Assembly: GCF_029227915.1 (NCBI RefSeq)
Contig: NC_079875.1
Coordinates: 10,167,001-10,227,000 of the forward strand
Direction: 5' to 3'
Length of the DNA: 60,000 nt
Source: Hydractinia symbiolongicarpus
Taxonomy: Eukaryota; Cnidaria; Hydrozoa; Anthoathecata; Hydractiniidae
Positions within the stretch are counted from its first letter, which is position 1, and every line of letters begins with the position of its first letter. Of the stretch, positions 28,566 through 40,112 are shown piece by piece. The position numbers and the translations under genes are program-made. The notes beneath the pieces were generated by a model. The model had not been told where the DNA came from. It saw only the letters and a program-made list of their open reading frames with translations, and did no database searches.

Positions 28566-29665
28566 GGTAAGTCGTCCACGTATTACTTCCTGAATATGAA
28601 GGAGATATAGTATTCAACATGCGTTAGACCTATGTACGTTCCCAAGCCTTGTGGAGATAATGATGTGCTATTCTCCATAAAGCACATTGTAGTGAGGCTC
28701 ATCAATGTCTGTTGTCGAGTGTAGCAAGCCCTTTCTTTCCTTGTAGTACAATGTAGTAAAGCGTAATTTTTCGTAGCGATGTGTAGCAGTACGTTATTTT
28801 CTGTAGCAGGCCGTAGTAGAACGTATTTCTTTATAGTAGAGTGTGGTAGTCTGTAGTAGAGTGTAGTAGAGCGTATTTCTCTGTAGCAGAGTGTAGTAGC
28901 CTGTAGTAGCTTGTAGGCTACAGGCTACTACACTCTACTACAAGCTACTACAGGCTACTACACTCTACTACAGAGAAATACGCTCTACTACGCTCTACTA
29001 CACTCTACTACAAGTTACTACACTCTACTACAAGCTACTACGCTCAACTACAGGCTACTGGACTCTACTACAGAGAAATACGCTCTACTACACTCTACTA
29101 CAAGCTGCTACACTCTACTACAAGCTACTACACTCTACTACAGGCTACTACACTCTGCTACAGAGAAATACGCTTTACAGAGAAATACATTCTACTACGC
29201 TCTACTACAGGCTACTGCACTCTACTACAAGCTACTACAGGCTACTAAACTCTACTACAGAGAAATACGCTCTACTACGCTCTACTACACGCTACTACAC
29301 TCTACTTCAGAGAAATACGCTTTACTACAGAGAAATACGCTCTACTACAGAGAAATACGCTCTACTACACTCTACTACAGGCTACTACACTCTACTACAA
29401 AGAAATACGTTCTACTACTGCCTCCTACAGAAAATAACGTACTGCTACACATCGCTACGAAAAATTACGCTTTACTACATTGTATTACAAGGAAAGAAAG
29501 GGCTTGCTACACTCGACAACAGACATTGATGAGCCTCACTACAATGTGCTTTATGGAGAATAGCACATCATTATCTCCACAAGGCTTGGGAACGTAAATA
29601 GGTCTAACGCATGTTGAATACTACATCTCCTTCATATTCAGGAAGTAATACGTGGACGACTTACC
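28566..29665. mobile_element. Foldback transposable element with 8-bp target duplication
   Basis: A 1.1-kb inverted repeat flanked by perfect direct repeats AATATTTT at 28558-28565 and 29666-29673. It begins GGTAAGTCGTCCACGTATTA and ends with the complement. The outer ~250 bases of each arm are near-identical complements. The inner part is tandem CTACTACA-type repeats that meet their complement around 28910-28926. The left arm is about 350 bp and the right about 740 bp, because the repeats have expanded on one side. There is no transposase, so the element is non-autonomous. An 8-bp duplication suggests mobilisation by a hAT- or P-type transposase (inference). Confidence 0.88.
28830..29420. 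repeat. 10-bp-period CTACTACA tandem array inside the foldback
   Basis: Units such as CACTCTACTA, CAAGCTACTA and CAGGCTACTA repeat in strict 10-bp register for long stretches. AGAGAAATACG variants interrupt them every 60-100 bases. On the left arm the same units appear as their complement. Confidence 0.9.
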
Positions 29666-29673
29666 AATATTTT

Positions 29674-31100
29674 TCTCTCCTTCCCCGCCCGTGTTATTCA
29701 GCATTTTCCGGTGTACTGGTAATGTTTGAAGTCGGAAAAGAAACTTTTCCTTTTTATAACAAATATACTGTGTATGTAATATATTACGCCGTCGTCAATT
29801 TTTCCACAATACCTCACGTTTCTCAGAGCAAAAATTAAGAGGAGAATCAAGAAGACTTAAGGTGGAAATTTTTGCCTGGATAGAATCCGCTCACTAAGGC
29901 AGTCAGTATATTAGCGACGCACATGTAGAATTCTTTTAATTTCGTTGCACCAATTGCACATTATGCCTAGAATTCCGATCGAATTAAACCATCCTCAGTA
30001 GCAAAGAAAAATCTTTATCTAGAGAATCGAGGAAAATTCATTCGATAAAATTCATTCGATAATCACTCGATATGAAGTCGTTATTTTCCTAAGAATCCTG
30101 ACATTTTTTTCTGATATCCTTAACCCTAACCCTAACCAAAAACATCCACACATCTCCGGCAATTTTTGCACTTGTTTTGAAACCTTGGCATGGACTAAAT
30201 TTGACAAATCAAAAATTTTGAGCAATCATCCCACTCCTTTTTCTAAAATTTTACATGCATTTTATAATAACTTTAGCAGAGAAATGACAAATAATTTAAT
30301 AAAACGTTTTTATATTTCTATATATGCAGATCTCTTGACACGTTTGCTCCAAAAACAGATGATTCCCCTCTAGCAGCCTTCCTCACATCAGGACAACAGC
30401 AAGGGAATTAAGAGCTTGCCAATCTTATTTCTAAGGTTTTCTAACATATGCACACTGTTTTTTGGCTCAAAACACGTATACAATGTCACGCGTTAATTTG
30501 TCTAATTTTTCTCTTCTTTTAATCTTTCGAAAAGGGAGTATAGCCACAATTACTAGCTGTCAACGATCCTGCAACTTTCACTTCCGGAAAAACTGCTTTC
30601 TGGCGGAAGTTACTTAAACGCCTATCAAATGTACGCAAATTAAGTTTCGAAAGTTTTCAAAGTGATTTGATTAACACTGTTTCGATTACATCACCAACTA
30701 ACACTTTGATAACGGTATTTTGAATCCGCGTTAAATAATACAGCTCATTACTTTCTGGGAATAATACGTCATTAAATTGCGTGGCTTCATTCCGAAGTCT
30801 TCCAAAACGCGCAAAGAAGTGATGAATGTAATGTTTGAATGTTCTAATATTAAATTAAGCACTACACAGAAGGGACAGCATTTGGATATTTGAAAATATA
30901 GCAGAGAATATTCAACAACCACGAATATATAATGTAAACTTCAGGTAGCATTACGTGACGAGGAAGTTATAAATGTTACACGCGACTAGTTGACGATTGA
31001 CAAACAGTGCCAAAGAATATGTAAACGTGATATATACAGCAAACAAAGCTTGTTTTAGATCAATTTCCTTCTTGGATTGAGAATTTCCTGTTAGAAAGAG
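29674..31100. other. Intergenic; short telomere-like tract
   Basis: AT-rich, no gene recognised. TAACCCTAACCCTAACC near 30119-30137 is two and a half TTAGGG-type units, too short to mean more than chance or a small interstitial tract. Confidence 0.4.
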
Positions 31101-31101
31101 G

Positions 31102-31300
31102 ATGTCTTCGAAGGACTTGAAGTTTTTAACGGAAATACAAGAATTAAAACTTTCTCCTTATATATTGCAAGGTTGTTTCCGCTTAACGATGTCAACAAGA
31201 GTAGATGGAGAAAAGTTACCTCTTGTAGCGGACTGATTATAAGGCATTTAAAGCAGCAGCGTCGATGTTGGGACTACTAGAATGGCATTATGTGTAAGGT
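31102..31300 (+). pseudogene. Possible coding fragment, unidentified
   Basis: ATG at 31102 opens 44 codons (MSSKDLKFLTEIQELKLSPY and onward to VDGEKLPLVAD) ending in TGA at 31234-31236. A second frame then continues with protein-like composition (DYKAFKAAASMLGLLEWHYV), just before a GTAAGG donor-like site. The two frames read like one protein broken by a small shift. I do not recognise the family. Confidence 0.3.
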
Positions 31301-31707
31301 AGATAGCTAACTTTCTTGTTACGTTAACACATGAATGTTTGTGTTATTTATGTTTTCTAAATATCATTCTGCTGCCAGTTGTTAAAATGCTTCAGATGAC
31401 CTTTTTTTACTATTTTTGTGGATACTATTAATTACTTAAAATAGATTCATCCGTTCCCAATAGAACTGTTATCATTTAAGGCTCCCATTTGAGCTACGAA
31501 GGCGTGCAAGTACAACAGCCGCTCAACTAGACAACCGCCTAAGATATTAATCCTATTCTCATGCTGAATGTTAAGCAGAAAGGATTGATTCACACTTTTA
31601 TTGAGTCTCGCATAACTCGGCTTGGGTTTGAATGCAAGTCGGCGATTGTGCTAAATCTTTAAAAATATGTTCCGCAAATAAAGTTTCGTGAAAGTTTCTT
31701 CCGTTAA

Positions 31708-32448
31708 CCCTATTCGGTCCGGGGGGGGGGGCGGATTCCGCCCCCCCTGACGGTTTTTTTTTAATAACTCCTGTTTGCTTTGTTATATGGCTATGATACT
31801 TACTGAGTTTTAACATTTATCTATTAGACACCTGCATGTAAATTTTTTAGGTCCCATACCTTTCAGAGGCTTTGATATTGGCCATTACTCGAAACTACCC
31901 CTAAAAATCTCTATGAAATCCTTATAATGGAGAAAATATAATAACTCCTGTTAGGATTATCCTTAGAACTTGAAACTTGCAACACACCTTTGTTTCATTA
32001 AGAAGAATCATTTTGAATAATTTTAACACGTGACTAATCCAATTTCCCGATTTTGTCGGATTTTACCCGAAAATCGGAAAAAACGGATTTTCGGGCAATT
32101 TTTGGCAATTTTTTATCCGATCCATGTAAAAACCGGAAGATATGTTAAATAACTTTTATTTAGCTTTCAGAAACTTCAAACAGAATGTAAAAATTCGCTC
32201 TAGAACAAAAGTAATTATATTTTAAGCAGATTGTGGCATTTTTAAAAATTTTAAAGCTTTTGATGACGTCACAGAAAATGTGCTGACGCAAGCAAATTTT
32301 TTTGGCGCCATTTGGTCCTTTTATGACGTACTATAAGTGTGCCAAGTTTGATTCAATATGATCAACCCTATGAAAAGTTATTGAGGGGGGGGGCGGAATC
32401 CGCCCCCCCCGGTCATAGTATGTTCGAAAAACCCCGGACCGAATAGGG
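31708..32448. mobile_element. piggyBac-like MITE, copy 1
   Basis: 741 bp between two TTAA sites (31704-31707, 32449-32452). Ends are CCCTATTCGGTCCGG and its complement, followed inward by runs of G, then CGGATTCCGC and runs of C at both ends. There is no coding capacity. A very similar copy lies at 55453-56198. TTAA targets and CCCTA-type termini are typical of the piggyBac superfamily. Confidence 0.88.
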
Positions 32449-32454
32449 TTAAGG

Positions 32455-32520
32455 CGGTGATACACGATTCGATCCTACTCGATTTGTTGAATTCGACAAA
32501 TCGGATCGTGTATCATGTAA
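32455..32520. repeat. Hairpin GATACACGATTCGATCC
   Basis: GTGATACACGATTCGATCC pairs with GGATCGTGTATCATG about 25 bases on, with further pairing of CGATTTG/CAAATCG inside. It lies directly beside the piggyBac-like MITE. Confidence 0.55.
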
Positions 32521-32687
32521 AAATTGGATTTTTCTGGCATATTCAAAATTCGATTTTTAAAAAGTCGGACCGGGTTAACCTTTTCGATTATTCGAAAGGT
32601 TTTGAACTAATCAAAATGCTTAGAATTTGTACATCAAATGTGCGTTTAGAAAAATGTGTGTTTCCATAGGAAAAATAAACATTATTA

Positions 32688-33042
32688 GGGAGCTGTTTAT
32701 ATGAAGGCGGGCTGGCTCGGTTGACCGGGCTGGCTCTGCTGAACAGGATCTCGCCGCTATTAAGAACATGAAAAAATATAAATTTGTTCATATGATAACC
32801 GAGCCACCCGCCTAGGCGAGATGAAATTAACAACAGAATATAAAAGTTCTCATTAATTATTTAAAGTTTGAAATATATTCTTTTGTCTTCATTGTTTATG
32901 AATCTTTTATGAAATGTAAACAACTTTTCCATCCCGGCTGGTCGAGATATAAAAAACTTCATATGAACACGACATGAAAATCACCCTGGCTAGCCGAGCC
33001 AGCCCGCCTAACCGGGCCAGCTCGCCTCATATAAACAGCCCC
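32688..33042. mobile_element. TA-flanked MITE with GGGCTGTTTATATGAGGC ends
   Basis: Left TA-GGGAGCTGTTTATATGAAGGC and right, reversed, TA-GGGGCTGTTTATATGAGGC. The TIRs extend over GGGCTGGCTCGG/CCGGGCCAGCTCG blocks. There is no ORF. TA flanks suggest a Tc1/mariner-type mobiliser. Confidence 0.75.
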
Positions 33043-33204
33043 TAGAAGATGTTTAAAAACATGTGTTAAAAAAATAAATAAAACAGAAATTAGGGAAATT
33101 TTTATCATGGACTTCTTATTATGCATGAATTATCAGGAAACTGCTGGTATAACCGAATATCGATAAAAATAACGTATCACGTACTCCTAAATTATCTCTT
33201 CTCT

Positions 33205-33425
33205 GCAGTCGAAAGCGGTTATAACGTTCGCTACGTGGTTCGGTCCACAGCGCGGGCATGTTTGGAAAGTATATACCACAGCTACGGGTCAACCCATGCC
33301 ATGTTAGGGAAATTGAGTAGGTTAGCTGGTGTAAACCTAATGTATACCTAATGTCAGGACACAGGAGCCACGTTAATAACAATGTTGCCAACACTGAAAT
33401 GGCTTTATCCTGCATAAATATTTGG
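33205..33425 (+). mobile_element. SINE copy B1
   Basis: Homologous to the reverse complement of 39893-40112. B box-like GTGGTTCGGTCCACAG, then ACCACAGCTACGGGTCAACC, CATGCCATGTTAGGGAAATT, AAACCTAATGTATACC and CCAACACTGAAATGGCTTTA. Its core resembles that of SINEs A1 and A2. Confidence 0.75.
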
Positions 33426-33518
33426 AATAATAATAATTTTGGCATATGAGATAAGTGAGACCCGATACCCAATGTGATACATGATACCCAGGACCCAATA
33501 CCCCGGTTTAGTGTAATA

Positions 33519-35322
33519 CAGTCTCCATAACTCGAACGGCCAGGGAGAAAAGGAAACCGTTCGAGTTAAGGAGACGTTCGAGTAGTAGAGGTTTTCAAAT
33601 TTTTTCAAAATTTTTCCCTTATTTTCCTACCAGATAAACAAAAACAGTATATTAAGTACGTAGTCTTACTACGTTGGGGGTTCTGGGTTGGTGAAATACA
33701 AAAACAGATCGTTTTAGTTGCTTTTTGCTCAAATTTTTTGAAAAAAATCAGTTATAATTGATTGTTTACAAGTATCACCATAATCTCGTTTGATGTTTTT
33801 ATTTAAGTCCTTTAGGGAAGCCAACATTTCTTCCCCAAATTTCGAGAAAACGCTTAGGTCCTTAAGGACGGTGATTGCTGAACGCACTTGTTCGGCCGTC
33901 GGTCTTGAAAGATTATCCTCATCCTTGTCATTGTCATCTTCTTCATCCTCTTCATCTTCCTCATCTTGAGTTCCAGTGATATTAGCAATGATGTCAGCAG
34001 TTTTTAGACTTGTATGGGATGTGCTCACTTCGATGGCATTTGGTTGATGGCATTTTCAGCATCCTTCTGGAAAATTCCTGATTTCCGAAAACAGTTGGTA
34101 AATGTATGGTTGTCAATATCGTCCCACGCTTTTCTAAGCATGAACATAGCAGCAAGAATCGAGAACTTCGGGATAGAGACTTTTTCATCCAATGCTTTTA
34201 TCAACCTGCGGACTGCTAACGATCGATACTTCGCTTTCAGTGCACGAATGATTCCTTGGTCCATAGGTTGAGTATGCGACGTTGTATTCGGAGGAAGGAA
34301 GATTAATTCTACCCTTTTCGACATAAGGATGAGCGGTGCAATTGTCAGCAATCAGAGCAATTTTTCGTTTAGAGACAGAAAATTCAATTACTGGAAAGTC
34401 ATTAAATGCTGGTGATGGTTTGGGGATGAAAGTTCCATGCAAGTTATCCTTCATCTCAGAAAAAAAGTCTATTGATATTTTGCAAAGACAACTACCAAAG
34501 CTATTGTAATATTCATAAGATTTATATAATTTTAAATATAAAAGTATGTTTAACCAACCTGGTTTTCCATTTAGCTAGCCAGCCTTGTGAAGCTTAAAAC
34601 GACTCAACACCCAGTTCTTCTGCGAACTCAAGAGCTTTCTCCTTCAGAATCACTCCACTTATCGGAATATTTTCGCTTCTCATCACAAGTATTCACTTAT
34701 GAACAGCCTTGTTTACATCTTCAAATTTTTCAGGTTTTGATCTCTTAGAGATTAATCCTTTGTTAAACTGTTTAAAGATTTTTTCCTTATTCTTTTTCCA
34801 CGTTAACAATGTGCTTGAAAGAATATTGAAAGCTTTTGCAACATCCTTTGGAGCAGTTCCTTCTTCAAGCTCTTTGAGGGCACTGTATTTTATTTTACAG
34901 GACTTGTTATCGGCTCTACTTCTTTTTAACCCTGCCACAGACGCCAATGAAATTCTGTTTTTGAAAATTGGTTGAGAAAGCGTTGTCGTTCGAAACACAA
35001 ACAAAACATTCGAATCATGCATTCGAACAATATAAGGCCCACAACACACGTAAACATTAAAATATGAAAATGATTAAGAGTTAAATGATCAGGGAAACTT
35101 ATCAATTTTTTTCAAAATGCCACAAAATTCGAGTTATGGTGTCAAAAACCTTCAAGGGACAAAATAATCTGTTCGACTTAAGGGAACATTCGAGTTATGG
35201 AGGTTCGAGTAGTAGAGGTTTTTTTATAAGAGTTTATTAGGAAATTTTCACGGTGCCAACGAATTCGTTTGAGTTAAGGAGACGTTCGAGTAATAAAGGT
35301 TCGAGTTATGGAGACTCTACTG
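33519..35322 (-). mobile_element. Tigger/pogo DNA transposon, defective
   Basis: 1.8 kb between TA dinucleotides. Ends are CAGTCTCCATAACTCGAAC and, reversed, CAGTAGAGTCTCCATAACTC; the CAGT start and TA target are hallmarks of pogo. Extra CGTTCGAGT repeats lie inside both ends. Transposase remains run on the minus strand (next entry). Confidence 0.88.
33729..35049 (-). pseudogene. Tigger-type transposase, broken and internally deleted
   Basis: The N-terminal CENP-B-like helix-turn-helix is clear (KIKYSALKELEEGTAPKDVA, LLTWKKNKEKIFKQF). The second DNA-binding domain follows (ENIPISGVILKEKALEFAEE, WLAKWK), with a stop in between. The DDE part has IALIADNCTAHP (second Asp) and FLPPNTTSHTQPMDQGIIRA (third Asp), then the C-terminal acidic tail. 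The region that should hold the first catalytic Asp is absent: only about 100 bases separate WLAKWK from the FIPKPSPAFNDF segment. Frameshifts also occur within the DDE part. Confidence 0.85.
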
Positions 35323-37465
35323 TATCTATCGGAAATATTTGCCGGAAAATGTTTTTCATTTATTGTTTTTTTTAAAAAAATTATGGTGGTTCTCAAAGCA
35401 ACGGATAAATTTGGGTCATAATTGACCAAAGATTAAAATTTTGATTCTGTGATTGATTCACAAATCTACTATTTTATCGCATTTTTCATTTATTTTTAGC
35501 CGATTTATTAATATAAGGTAGCCTTTAAGATTGAACTTGCTCATCATTCTCGTCCCCAGAGCTCTTTGGGATAAACCTCGGGTTTTAGCTCAAAAAGTCT
35601 GGTAACGAAAATACTTGCTAATACTACAGAGGCTGGCCACTATTGTTACTAACTATAAAAGAAAAATGAACGGAGAAACTAGTTTTTACAAGAGTTTAGT
35701 GAAGTTAAATTTGGCAAAAAAGTCTTTACTAGTAATCCTGGGAATTTTTATTTCCTAAAGTAAGAAAGGCGACAGCTCCATTTTTATTTTTTATTGCGGT
35801 TTTTTGTATAAACCGCAAAGTTAGGTCACAGAGATTGCTTATTAGCATTGCAGAAATTCTTAACAGTCAGATAAAACAAAGTTGACGTTGTATTACAATA
35901 AATGTTTTTATCACAAGTCAATACAATTAACTTTGTTGTTAGATGTTACTAATACCTTATAATTGGCCTGCATTCCGTTGCAGGATTTTTGTTAATTTAT
36001 CTGATTAAAGTAATTATTTCTTTAGTTTTTATTAAAAAAATTTTTTATTTATTACAAAACAATTACAGAGTAAGGTCTCGCCTTCTTGATGACGTTCGAC
36101 CATTTATGTCAATAACAAAAGATGCTGTGCAATGTTATCTCCATTGACTAAAAGATTTTGTATTGCATTTTGAAAGTCAATATACTAGGTGCCTTCTGAT
36201 ACCTTTGGATATATAAAATTCGGAATGTGAGATTGCAAAATAAAATATTTATCATGCAGCTATGTATAGGGAATACTTCTGTCTCCAGTGAGTGGAAAGT
36301 TCTTTTTTTTCTTTCAAATATCATCAAAGACTAGCTGGTATATAGGTGCAGCATTAAGCTGAAACAAACAAAGTATGCTCCTGTGAAGTTTTTCTAAACG
36401 CCTCCCACTAATACACCACCCATATTTGAAAAAATTTCAGAAGCATTATTAAGAATTTCTATTTATTATACATAAACAGGAAGCATCAATCCCACTAATA
36501 ACATAATTGAGGGCGAATTATATTTAGTTAGTAATGTTGGCATGGCTAAATAATTATCCAGACAACAAATACAAATTTCAATTTACTCGTACAAACAGGT
36601 CATCATGTAAAATTTTATCATATCGTACGAAAAATTTCTTAGTTGAACTACTGAGAGGTTATTTATGTCATGGAGGTTATAAAATTTACCTTCCCATATA
36701 TCCCAATTCCATTAGGGATTAAAAATAAAAAAATAATGAAAGAAATGAACCCGTGATTTTCAAGCTCTACTTTAGTAAAGTGTGATAAAGGGAGTCTGTG
36801 TATGACAACTTTACACATTCCGAAGATAATTTTATCTGACGTAGAAAGTATAAAACGGTAAAGTTTGGTTGAGTCCCAATATGGCTTTTTCTTCCAGGCT
36901 TGTTACTGTTGACTTTCTACCTTACCGGAAAAGTCAACTCAAGGTGTTTGTTTTTAGGTTATTGATATGACAATATATGTTTTTACAGCAGTATATTTAT
37001 TTGTGATAATAATTGTATTATTACTAAAGGATTACAGGTTGCCTGCATAAACGAGTTATTGCTACGGACACCATGTTTGTTTACAAACAAATTTTTGATT
37101 GCTTATTTTGGAGAAGATAATGTCACCATAAATCTGTAATTTTTATTTCACAATAAATTCCATTGCAGAGTTTTTTCCGTTTTGTGATAAGTTTCGTGTA
37201 TTAGGCAGTCATGCGATTTATTCCAACATGCGATTTATTCGAAATAGGATGCAAATGAATTTTGTTGTGTTTACATGGAGTTTTCATGTCGAGATTGTGC
37301 GTCTTATCTTTTTACGCATGCGCTGTAACGTTTTGAACATGCGCAATAATTAAGAAGCTCTTAATTTTGTTTAACACCTTTGTTTTCTTAACAAACACGA
37401 AACAAGTAGCAACAAAAGATATTTCCCTAATAAAAATCATGTTTTGTAGTTAGAAAGTGGAGTAA
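35323..37465. other. Intergenic, no gene recognised
   Basis: AT-rich. A small hairpin (TTGCGGTTTTTTGTATAAACCGCAAAG) lies at about 35794-35820 and a TCGTCCCCAGAGCTC motif at about 35566, related to that near 17840. Nothing coding was recognised. Confidence 0.5.
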
Positions 37466-38696
37466 AACATTTGCAAAGCCGCAATCTTTTTACTACAACA
37501 TTGCAAAGCTGTGATCTTACGAATACAACATTTGTAAAGCCGCAATCTTACGACTGCAACATTTGTAAAGCCGCAATCTTACGAATACAACATTTGTAAA
37601 GCCGCAATCTTACGACTGCAACATTTTTAAAACCGCAATCTTACGAATACAACATTTGTAAAGCCGCAATCTTACGAATACAACATTTGTAAAGCCGCAA
37701 TCTTACGACTACAACATTTGTAAAGCCGCAATCTTACGAATACAACATTTGTAAAGCCGCAATCTTACGAATACAACATTTGCAAAGCCGCAATCTTACG
37801 ACTACAACATTTGTAAAGCTGCAATCTTACGAATACAACATTTGTAAAGCCGCAATCTTACGAATACAACATTTGTAAAGCCGCAATCTTACGACTACAA
37901 CATTTGTAAAGCCGCAATCTTACGACTACTACATTTGTAAAGCCGCAATCTTACGAATACAACATTTGTAAAGCCGCAATCTTACGAATACAACATTTGC
38001 AAAGCCGCAATCTTACGACTACAACATTTGCAAAGCCGCAATCTGACGACCACAACATTTGTAAAGCCGCAATCTTACGACTGCAACATTTGTAAAGCCG
38101 CAATGTTACGACTACTACATTTGTAAAGCCGCAATCTTACGAATACAACATTTGTAAAGCCGCAATCTTACGAATACAACATTTGCAAAGCCGCAATCTT
38201 ACGACTACAACATTTGCAAAGCCGCAATCTGACGACCACAACATTTGTAAAGCCGCAATCTTACGAATACAACATTTGTAAAGCCGCAATCTTACGACTA
38301 CAACATTTGTAAAGCCGCAATCTTACGAATACAACATTTGTAAAGCCGCAATCTTACGAATACAACATTTGCAAAGCCGCAATCTTACGACTACAACATT
38401 TGTAAAGCTGCAATCTTACGAATACAACATTTGTAAAGCCGCAATCTTACGAATACAACATTTGTAAAGCCGCAATCTTACGACTACAACATTTGTAAAG
38501 CCGCAATCTTACGAATACAACATTTGTAAAGCCGCAATCTTACGAATACAACATTTGCAAAGCCGCAATCTTACGACTACAACATTTGCAAAGCCGCAAT
38601 CTGACGACCACAACATTTGTAAAGCCGCAATCTTACGACTGCAACATTTGTAAAGCCGCAATGTTACGACTACAACATTTTTAAAACCGCAATCTT
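37466..38696. repeat. 31-bp satellite array, about 40 copies
   Basis: Unit ACAACATTTGTAAAGCCGCA followed by ATCTTACGAMT, 31 bp. Units differ mainly at GTAAAG/GCAAAG and CGAAT/CGACT. A rare variant CTGACGACCAC recurs near 38043, 38229 and 38601, spaced 186 and 372 bp, that is 6 and 12 units. Edge units are the most diverged. An open frame within it on the minus strand is a by-product of the repeat. Confidence 0.95.
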
Positions 38697-39890
38697 GCTT
38701 CCCTTTTTCAGACACGAAGCGAAATATTAAAAGGAATTAAACGTCGAGACAGAAGCTTCATGAAAGGCAATGTAGAGCCAACGAAATATATAAAAAAAAT
38801 TTCAGGTTTCCTATTTCTGTAAAGCAACAAAAGAAACCCCGAAACACTACTTACTGCAACCCGATGGTATTATTTTAATTTACTCTTGTAATTTTAGTAA
38901 CACTTTTTTATCTGTTCTTTAAAAATCTGCATTGTCTAATGTCAACGTACATAATCATTCAATTATGACTCCATATTTACTGGTAAAAAATGTCACAGCA
39001 GAGTTTATAAGCGACTTGTTAATGTAACGGATCATTATGCTGAGCTGGTTTTAACATAATCTTCATTGAAATTCTCATTTGACCTACCTTCTTTTTTCCA
39101 CTAGAACTTTTTGGCTGTAAATCTGGATTTTGTTTTTGACTAATTTGCACTAACAATTGTATCAGCTGTTTTAAAAACTGAATGTAATGAAAATATTCTA
39201 TTTCGCATGCTTTAGATTATATTCGCAAAGACATAGAGCTAAGATATATATGTATGTACTAACTAGTCTAGTCTTATCTGAAAGATCGGTGAATTTCAAG
39301 GTGGGGGAAATAAATTATGAATTTAACCAACCTCTGCACTATAATTTTACCACCAAGTCGAAGGGTTTATAATTACGCTTATAAATATAATTAATAAGCG
39401 TGTATTTTCTTAAATGTAGAACTGAATAATAGCATGCTACAACCAGAATGATAGATGTCTATAGCCATGACCAATCGGCTGGTTAAGTTCTAAAAATAAA
39501 GCTTGATGGTAGGCCAATGGCAAATTCTCATTCATTTAATATTTATAACATTTTATCAAAATATGGTGCCTATTTATGTGATTAAAGATTGAATGGTAAC
39601 TTTGAAATACCTAATCATACAAAATTAATGAATGATGAAATTAACATGGTTTCTTTTATCCACATTAATTTTATACCCGCGTAAATTTTGATATGTTTTA
39701 TTTTAGTCACCCCTTAACTTTTGTGCTCACTAATTTTAATAACTTTAATTTCCTGCGAAAGTTAAATTCATCATTCGTTAATTTTGTATAATAACGCATG
39801 TCATTTCGTTTCCCCAATGATGTCATCTTTGTTATTCTGAGTGCATATCCTTTTATCACAAAAATGACGTTATTATTATTCTGAATATTT
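38697..39890. other. Intergenic, nothing recognised
   Basis: AT-rich with no motif or repeat that I can define. Confidence 0.5.
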
Positions 39891-39892
39891 AC

Positions 39893-40112
39893 ACAGGGTA
39901 TAGTCACTTCAGTGTTGGAAACACTGTTATCAATGTTGATCCTGTGTTCAGAATGGATACATTAGGTTTTATCTACCCAATTTTCCTCATGGGTTGACCT
40001 GTAGCTGTGGTATAGACACTTGCTGAACATTCCTGTGCTGTGGACCGAACCACGGACCTTGTGATTACGAAGCAGACTCCATAACTACAGTCACGCGTCA
40101 TGTCAAAATTTT
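39893..40112 (-). mobile_element. SINE copy B2
   Basis: On the minus strand: tRNA-like head GTAGTTATGGAGTCTGCTTC with B box GTGGTTCGGTCCAC, then ACCACAGCTACAGGTCAACC, a core with a short deletion, and AAACCTAATGTATCC. It is homologous to copy B1 (33205-33425). Confidence 0.75.

Noticed and set aside
30119-30137. Interstitial telomere
   Set aside because: Only about two and a half CCCTAA units, too few to be informative.
33119-33472. 117-codon minus-strand frame
   Set aside because: It lies across the SINE B1 copy and is antisense to its conserved body; not a gene.
37466-38696. CRISPR-like direct repeat array
   Set aside because: The 31-bp units are back to back with no unique spacers and lie in animal DNA. 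It is a satellite.
38509-38715. 68-codon minus-strand open frame
   Set aside because: It is a translation of the 31-bp satellite, whose unit length shifts the frame each time.
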